DNA of 64,000 nt from Marisediminicola sp040546025 (lineage in GTDB: Bacteria; Actinomycetota; Actinomycetes; Actinomycetales; Microbacteriaceae), in the NCBI RefSeq assembly GCF_040546025.1, contig NZ_JBEPNA010000003.1, positions 186,001 through 250,000 of the forward strand, given 5' to 3'. This document shows, piece after piece, positions 59,037 to 64,000 of the stretch (position 1 is the first letter of the stretch; the number at the start of each line of letters is the position of its first letter). Made by a program: the position numbers and the translations under genes. The notes beneath the pieces were generated by a model that was not told the DNA's origin, did no database searches, and saw only the letters and a list, made by a program, of their open reading frames with translations.

Positions 59037-59983
59037 GCCAGTCCGTTCTCTACGACGCCCCCGGCCCGCGCGCGATCCGCCGGTCGAGGATCATCTCGGT
59101 CGTGTCTGCCGTGCTCATCGCGCTCGGCATCGCCTGGCTGATCTTCACCCTTGCCGCGCCGCGCGAGACCGCCGGTGGCTCCACCCAGGTCGGACTCTTC
59201 GACCCGAGCCGCTGGGACATCCTGCTCGACGCCGCCTTCTGGCGCGCCATCGGGCGCGGGGTGCTGGGCACCCTGCAGATGGCCGGCGTCGCCGCCGTGC
59301 TCGCGATGGTCATCGGCATCCTCTTCTCCTTCGGCCGCACCGCGCGCACCGCCTGGATCCGCGTGCCCACCGCCGTGCTGCTCGAGTTCTTCCGCGGCAT
59401 GCCCGTGCTGCTCATGATGCTCTTCGTGCTGCTCGTGTTCGCATCGGGGTCCTACATCGCCGGCGTCGCGGCCCTGGCCGTCTACAACGGAGCCCTGATC
59501 GGCGAGATCCTCCGCGCCGGAATCGCCTCTCTTCCGCGCGGCCAGGCCGAGGCGGGGCTCGCGATCGGGCTGACCCCGATCAAGACGCGGTTCCTCATCG
59601 AGTTTCCGCAGGCGTTTCGCCAGATGCTGCCGATCATCATCGCCCAGATGGTGGTGCTGCTCAAGGACACAGCGCTCGCCTACATCGTTGGGTACCCGGA
59701 GCTGCTGCGCATCGGCGTCAACAACCTCGCCAACTTCTACGGCAACCGCTACTTCTTCACACTGTTCTTCGTGGTGCTCGTGATCTACCTCGCCATCAAC
59801 CTCACGCTCTCCTGGGTCGCGCGATTCGTCGCACGCCGCACGGGCAGCAAGGCGGTGCTCGACGCCAAGATCCCCGGCCGCGGTGTGCTCGGCGCGGTGG
59901 AGGCAGGCGCGGGCCCCGGCGGGGCCGGGAATCTCGGCGGCGATGCGGGGGGCGAGGGCGGCGGCGAAGGCAGCAAGCTCTAG
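59033..59983 (+). CDS. gluD: glutamate ABC transporter permease, Gly-rich tail
   Basis: A 316-residue permease with an N-terminal cytoplasmic stretch, an extra first helix, and the EAA loop EAGLAIGLTPIKTRFLIEFP. LLEFFRGMPVLLMML and LKDTALAYIVGYPELLR are family motifs. The last 35 residues are a Gly/Ala/Glu-rich disordered tail. Ends 21 bp before pheS with no terminator seen. Confidence 0.94.
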   Translation: MSQSVLYDAPGPRAIRRSRIISVVSAVLIALGIAWLIFTLAAPRETAGGSTQVGLFDPSRWDILLDAAFWRAIGRGVLGTLQMAGVAAVLAMVIGILFSFGRTARTAWIRVPTAVLLEFFRGMPVLLMMLFVLLVFASGSYIAGVAALAVYNGALIGEILRAGIASLPRGQAEAGLAIGLTPIKTRFLIEFPQAFRQMLPIIIAQMVVLLKDTALAYIVGYPELLRIGVNNLANFYGNRYFFTLFFVVLVIYLAINLTLSWVARFVARRTGSKAVLDAKIPGRGVLGAVEAGAGPGGAGNLGGDAGGEGGGEGSKL

Positions 59984-59990
59984 CCCGCAC

Positions 59991-59996
59991 TAAACT
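59991..59996 (+). promoter_or_regulatory. -10 element (TAAACT) of pheS
   Basis: TAAACT ends 8 nt before the GTG at 60005. Confidence 0.4.
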
Positions 59997-60004
59997 CGAC
60001 TCTT

Positions 60005-61045
60005 GTGTCTGAGTCCCTTCCCCTGAACGAGCAGAACGTCGGCGCTGCCGTGGATGCTGCCCTTGCCGCCCTCGCCTCGGCGACGACCTCATCGAGCCTC
60101 AAGGCCGCTCGCGCCGAGCACCTCGGTGAGCATTCAGCGCTTGCGGCGTTCAACGCGTCGATCAAGTCGCTGCCGAACGACCAGAAATCCGGCGCCGGCA
60201 AGCTCGTCGGCCAGGCGAAGGCACGTCTGAGCCAGGCTTTCGAGGCGCGCGTCACCGAGGTCTCGGCCGCGGAGGAGGCAGGCCGCCTCGCCGCGGAGGC
60301 CATCGACGTCACGGCCGTCGCATCCCGGTGGACGGCCGGCGCCCGGCATCCGCTGGGCCTCCTCATGGAGCAGATCGGCGACATCTTCATCGGCATGGGC
60401 TGGGAGATCGCGGAGGGCCCGGAGCTCGAGAACGAGTGGTTCAACTTCGACTCGATGAACTTCGACGAGGACCACCCCGCCCGCGCCATGCAAGACACCT
60501 TCTTTGTCGAGCCGCAGGACAAGCACCTCGTGCTGCGCACCCACACGAGCCCGGTGCAGACCCGGTCGATGCTCGATCGCACCCCGCCGATCTACGTCGT
60601 CGCGCCCGGCCGCACCTTCCGCACCGACGAGCTCGACGCGACCCACACCCCGGTGTTCCACCAGGTCGAGGGCCTAGCCGTCGACAAGGGCCTCACCATG
60701 GCGCACCTGCGCGGCACCCTCGAGCACTTCGCCCGCATCATGTTCGGCGACGAGGCCAAGATCCGGCTGCGGCCGAACTACTTCCCCTTCACCGAGCCGA
60801 GCGCCGAGATGGACGTCTGGCAGCCGAACGCCAAGGGCGGCGCGCGCTGGGTGGAGTGGGGCGGCTGCGGCATGATCAACCGCAACGTGCTGCTCGCCTC
60901 CGGCATCGATCCCGACGTCTACCAGGGCTTCGCCTTCGGCATGGGCATCGAACGCACTCTCATGTTCCAGAACGGCCTCACCGACATGCGCGACATGGTC
61001 GAGGGCGACATCCGATTCAGCAAGCAGTTTGGAATGGTCCTCTGA
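60005..61045 (+). CDS. pheS: phenylalanyl-tRNA synthetase alpha subunit
   Basis: A 346-residue class II aminoacyl-tRNA synthetase subunit. An N-terminal coiled-coil (about 1-90) contacts tRNA; the catalytic domain has HPLGLLMEQIGDIFIGMGW, motif 2 around RTHTSPVQTRSML, and motif 3 in GFAFGMGIERTLM. GTG start. Its TGA overlaps the pheT ATG. Confidence 0.97.
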   Translation: MSESLPLNEQNVGAAVDAALAALASATTSSSLKAARAEHLGEHSALAAFNASIKSLPNDQKSGAGKLVGQAKARLSQAFEARVTEVSAAEEAGRLAAEAIDVTAVASRWTAGARHPLGLLMEQIGDIFIGMGWEIAEGPELENEWFNFDSMNFDEDHPARAMQDTFFVEPQDKHLVLRTHTSPVQTRSMLDRTPPIYVVAPGRTFRTDELDATHTPVFHQVEGLAVDKGLTMAHLRGTLEHFARIMFGDEAKIRLRPNYFPFTEPSAEMDVWQPNAKGGARWVEWGGCGMINRNVLLASGIDPDVYQGFAFGMGIERTLMFQNGLTDMRDMVEGDIRFSKQFGMVL

Positions 61046-63549
61046 TGCGCGTCCCACTGAGCTGGCTCGCCGAGTTCGTCGACCTCGTGCCCGGGTCCAC
61101 CACCGACGACATCCATGCCGCTCTCGTCAGGGTCGGCCTCGAGGAGGAGGGCGTGCACGGCTTCGAGCTGAGCGGCCCCATCGTCGTCGGCACCGTGGTC
61201 GAATTCGTCGACGAGCCGCAGACCAACGGCAAGACCATCCGCTGGTGCCAGGTCGACGTCGGCGAAAACGTGCCCCGAGGGATCGTCTGCGGCGCGCACA
61301 ACTTCGCCGCCGGCGACAAGGTCGTCGTGTCGCTGCCCGGCGCGGTGCTGCCCGGCCCGTTCCCGATCGCCGCGCGCACCACCTATGGCCACGTCTCCGA
61401 CGGCATGATCGCCTCGGCCAAGGAGCTCGGCCTCGGCGAGGAGCACGCCGGCATTCTGGTGCTGTCGACCCTCGGGCTCGACCCGGCGGTGGGGACGGAT
61501 GCCGTCGCGCTGCTCGGCCTGGACGACTCGGCCGTCGAGGTCAACGTGACCCCCGACCGCGGCTATGCCTTCTCGATCCGCGGCATCGCCCGCGAGTACA
61601 GCCACGCCACCGGCGCGGCCTTCCGCGACCCCGCGGCCGGCGTGCCCGCCCACGAGCGTGCCGAGGGCGCGGCCGTCTTCCCCGTCACGATCGACGACCG
61701 CGCGCCCATCCGCGGGCGCATCGGCTCGACGGTGTTCGTCACCCGCGTCGTGCGTGGGGTCGACCCCACCCGGCCCACCCCCGCTTGGATGGTCGCGCGA
61801 CTGACCCTCGCCGGCATCCGCTCGATCTCGCTCGTCGTCGACATCACCAACTACGTCATGCTCGAGCTCGGCCAGCCCACCCATGGCTACGACCTCGACA
61901 AGCTCACCGGTGGCATCACCGTACGCCGCGCGGAGCCGGGGGAGAGCATCGTCACCCTCGACGACCAGAAGCGGGGGCTCCACCCGGAGGACCTGCTCAT
62001 CGCCGACGAGTCCGGCCCGATCGGGATCGCCGGCGTCATGGGCGGCGCGAGCACCGAGATCGGCACCGACACCGTCAACGTGCTCGTCGAGGCCGCGAAC
62101 TTCGACCCCATCTCGATCGCGCGCTCCGCCCGCCGGCACAAGCTGCCGAGCGAGGCATCCCGCCGCTTCGAGCGCGGCGTCGACCCGGCGGTCGCCGCAC
62201 CGGCCGCCGCCCGGGTCGTGCAGCTGCTCGAGCAACTCGCCGGCGGCACCCCCGACGCCCTCGGCTCGCACCACACGGACCACGCTGTCGCCACCGGCAT
62301 CGAGCTGCCATCAGGGTACGTCTCCGGGCTCGTCGGCGTCGACTACAGCGACGAGGAGATCCTCTCCTCCCTCGCCGAGATCGGCGGGGCGATCGTGCCG
62401 TCCGACACCGGGCTAGTCGTCACCCCGCCGAGCTGGCGCCCCGACCTGACCGACAAAGCGACGCTCGCCGAGGAGGTCGCCCGCATCGTCGGGTACGACC
62501 GCATCCCCTCCGTGCTGCCGACCGCGCCCCCCGGCCGCGGCCTCACCCGCGCCCAGCGCCTCCGCCGCTCCGCCGCCCAGCAGCTTGCTGCCGGCGGTTC
62601 GACCGAGGTCATCGCGTACCCGTTCGTGTCGAAGTTCAGCAATGACACCTTCGGCGCGGCATCCGCCGGCCCGGTTGCCGCGGTCAAGCTCGCGAACCCG
62701 CTCGACGGCGAAGTGCCGTGGCTGCGCACCTCGCTCACCCCCGGGCTCATCGAGGTCGCGCGCCGCAACCTGTCCCGCGGGCTGACCGACCTCGCGCTCT
62801 TCGAGATCGGCACCGTGTTCCTGCCGGAGGCGGGCGTCGAGTATGGCAGCGGCCCGCTGCCGGTCGGCAACGCGCGGCCCTCCGTCGACGTGCTCACAGG
62901 CCTGAACGCGTCGATCCCGCCGCAGCCCCGGCACGCCGGCGGGCTGTTCCTCGGCAACGTCGTCGCCAAGCAGGCAGGGCAGGCCGCCATCCCGGCATCC
63001 GTCGCCGACGCCCTCACCGCCGTGCGCCAGCTCGCCGCCGCCCTCGCGGTCACGATCGACGTGCGCCAGGGCAGCCACCAGGCCATGCACCCCGGTCGCA
63101 CCGCAGAGCTGCTCGTCGACGGGCACACCGTCGGCCACGCCGGCGAGCTGCTGCCGACCCTCGCCGCCGAACTCGACCTGCCCCGGGTTGTCGCCGTCTG
63201 GGAGGTCGACCTCGACGCCCTCATCCGGCTCGCACCGCTGTCGATCACACCCACCCCGATCGCAACCCCTCCGGCGGCGACGCAGGACCTGTCTCTCGTG
63301 GTGCCCGTCGGATTCCCGGCGAGCGAGGTGCTCGCGGCGATCGTGGAGGGCGCCGGCCCCCTGCTCGAGGATGCCCGGCTGTCAGACGACTACCGCGGTG
63401 CCGGGATTCCGGATGGCGCGAGGTCGCTGACCTTTGCGCTCAGGTTCCGGGCGAGCGATCGCACACTCACCGCGAAGGAGGCGACCGACGCGAAGCTCGC
63501 GGGAGCTGCCGTCGCCGCAGAGCGTTTCGGGGCGACGATCCGCGAGTAG
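61045..63549 (+). CDS. pheT: phenylalanyl-tRNA synthetase beta subunit
   Basis: An 834-residue non-catalytic and editing subunit. Domains in order: N-terminal part (MRVPLSWLAEFVDL), OB-fold tRNA-binding (about 40-155), B3/B4 editing domain, B5 DNA-binding-like domain, the inactive class II core, and a C-terminal ferredoxin-like anticodon-binding domain (DLSLVVPVGFPASEVLAAI to the end). Length is normal. Confidence 0.97.
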   Translation: MRVPLSWLAEFVDLVPGSTTDDIHAALVRVGLEEEGVHGFELSGPIVVGTVVEFVDEPQTNGKTIRWCQVDVGENVPRGIVCGAHNFAAGDKVVVSLPGAVLPGPFPIAARTTYGHVSDGMIASAKELGLGEEHAGILVLSTLGLDPAVGTDAVALLGLDDSAVEVNVTPDRGYAFSIRGIAREYSHATGAAFRDPAAGVPAHERAEGAAVFPVTIDDRAPIRGRIGSTVFVTRVVRGVDPTRPTPAWMVARLTLAGIRSISLVVDITNYVMLELGQPTHGYDLDKLTGGITVRRAEPGESIVTLDDQKRGLHPEDLLIADESGPIGIAGVMGGASTEIGTDTVNVLVEAANFDPISIARSARRHKLPSEASRRFERGVDPAVAAPAAARVVQLLEQLAGGTPDALGSHHTDHAVATGIELPSGYVSGLVGVDYSDEEILSSLAEIGGAIVPSDTGLVVTPPSWRPDLTDKATLAEEVARIVGYDRIPSVLPTAPPGRGLTRAQRLRRSAAQQLAAGGSTEVIAYPFVSKFSNDTFGAASAGPVAAVKLANPLDGEVPWLRTSLTPGLIEVARRNLSRGLTDLALFEIGTVFLPEAGVEYGSGPLPVGNARPSVDVLTGLNASIPPQPRHAGGLFLGNVVAKQAGQAAIPASVADALTAVRQLAAALAVTIDVRQGSHQAMHPGRTAELLVDGHTVGHAGELLPTLAAELDLPRVVAVWEVDLDALIRLAPLSITPTPIATPPAATQDLSLVVPVGFPASEVLAAIVEGAGPLLEDARLSDDYRGAGIPDGARSLTFALRFRASDRTLTAKEATDAKLAGAAVAAERFGATIRE

Positions 63550-63577
63550 CGGCACCGGGTGCCGGCCCGCAGCGCGC

Positions 63578-63682
63578 GTGTCGAAACCCGCGCTGTCGCT
63601 TACGACGGAACCCACGGTGCGCCGCCGGCGTGTCGGGCATCTGGAGGCGCGCATGGCGGCAACTTTCCGACTTTGACGACAC
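63578..63682. repeat. diverged inverted-repeat element (about 105 bp)
   Basis: The right end CCGACTTTGACGACAC (63667-63682) is identical to the right end of element 1 (27372-27387). The left end is only weakly matched (GTGTCG, 63578-63583). Confidence 0.4.
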
Positions 63683-63778
63683 CGGCCACCTTCATTTGGC
63701 ACGGGAGGGCTGCACGAGAGGGCGGTTTCGACATGATCGCTGTGCGACCTGCCCGGCCGGCAGAGATCGCGGCGGGAC

Positions 63779-63793
63779 GCGACCTGCTCAACC
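63779..63793 (-). repeat. reversed copy of the 27-kb tandem repeat core
   Basis: GCGACCTGCTCAACC is the exact reverse complement of 27189-27203. Confidence 0.6.
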
Positions 63794-63874
63794 TGCCGGG
63801 CCGGCAGGGGATCGCTCACCCTGCGGGAGCCCCGCGATTGGGCGAGCGGATGCCCGACGCGCTACGCTCGGGGG

Positions 63875-63976
63875 GTGGGCAACTTTCTCGGAGCACAGGT
63901 GGACGGCGTTCAGCCGCGCCTTTCCGTGCGACGTCGTGAAACCTGCGAGCGACTCGGGGCGTCATTTCCTGGTTGA
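63875..63976 (+). CDS. possible Arg-containing leader peptide (33 aa)
   Basis: A 33-codon frame from GTG 63875 to TGA 63974-63976 with three successive Arg codons (CGACGTCGT, 63929-63937) and two further Arg codons. It ends just before a strong AGGAGG. In most actinobacteria argC follows pheT, so an arginine-sensing leader is conceivable, but chance is equally possible. Confidence 0.25.
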   Translation: MGNFLGAQVDGVQPRLSVRRRETCERLGASFPG

Positions 63977-63992
63977 GCTGAGGAGGCTCATC

Positions 63993-64000
63993 GTGGAGTG
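63993..64000 (+). CDS. possible start of the next gene (partial)
   Basis: GTG at 63993 stands six bases after AGGAGG (63981-63986). Only two full codons are visible. By synteny the gene could be argC, but the sequence shown cannot confirm it. Confidence 0.3.

Larger units (their letters stand above)
63550..64000. other. spacer after pheT with repeats and possible leader
   Basis: It contains a diverged inverted-repeat element (63578-63682), a reversed copy of the GGTTGAGCAGGTCGC repeat (63779-63793), a possible short leader frame (63875-63976) and a ribosome binding site near the edge. Longer frames across it are not conserved-looking. Confidence 0.6.

Noticed and set aside
63550..63564. Terminator directly after pheT (CGGCAC-CGG-GTGCCG)
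   Set aside because: A small 6-bp hairpin without any T tract; too weak to call.

Overview
The window is a GC-rich, densely packed chromosome segment of a high-GC Gram-positive actinobacterium. The gene order pnp / M16 peptidase / dapB / thyX / dapA / rnj / ftsK / pgsA / cinA / clgR / DUF3046 / recA / recX / miaB / miaA / dapF / hflX / lexA is the conserved actinobacterial core order. The repeat types, frequent GTG starts and protein style point to the family Microbacteriaceae; the genus cannot be fixed from sequence alone. Almost everything is chromosomal core. No rRNA, tRNA, transposase, integrase, prophage or CRISPR array was seen.

Layout. (1) 1-3.7 kb: a VanZ-like membrane protein and pnp, ending in a strong terminator. 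(2) 3.3-19.9 kb: a catabolic block lying between pnp and the M16 peptidase gene. It holds a branched-chain 2-oxoacid dehydrogenase (E1 alpha, E1 beta, E2), a TetR regulator, a biotin-dependent acyl-CoA carboxylase pair, an acyl-CoA dehydrogenase, a MaoC dehydratase and a CitE-like lyase. Together these look like a leucine degradation module, matching in content the mycobacterial bkdABC/accD1/accA1/fadE19/Rv2499c/Rv2498c locus. Two tandem, catalytically degenerate aldo/keto reductases and a second TetR gene close the block. (3) 20-31.5 kb: M16 peptidase, phosphatase, dapB, thyX, a thioredoxin/DUF4395 pair, a repeat-rich stretch around an AbiEi/DUF559-like nuclease gene, then dapA and RNase J. 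(4) 31.6-34.6 kb: a MacAB-like adaptor/ATPase/permease exporter. (5) 34.6-47.4 kb: ftsK to hflX (cell division, lipid synthesis, recombination and repair, tRNA modification). (6) 47.4-52.7 kb: lexA divergent from a LysM membrane protein (SOS control), then hisC-hisB-hisH-hisA and an SseB-like gene. (7) 52.8-56.5 kb: nuclease, DUF1844, infC-rpmI-rplT and a SpoU-type RNA methyltransferase. (8) 56.6-60 kb: gluABCD glutamate uptake. (9) 60-64 kb: pheS-pheT, a repeat-bearing spacer, and a possible leader peptide and start of the next gene at the window edge.

Regulatory signals read directly from the sequence include three intrinsic terminators, two LexA-type SOS boxes (recA, and the lexA/LysM spacer), candidate TetR operators, a LacI-type palindrome before pnp, a perfect 15-bp hairpin between gluB and gluC, and a recurrent TAnnnT hexamer 6-8 nt before start codons that suggests leaderless transcripts. 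infC appears to start at ATC.

No clearly new multi-gene system was found. The most unusual material is the set of small inverted-repeat elements (about 80-125 bp), especially three of near-identical size around the AbiEi/DUF559 gene, one of which supplies that gene's C-terminus, plus the degenerate aldo/keto reductase pair.
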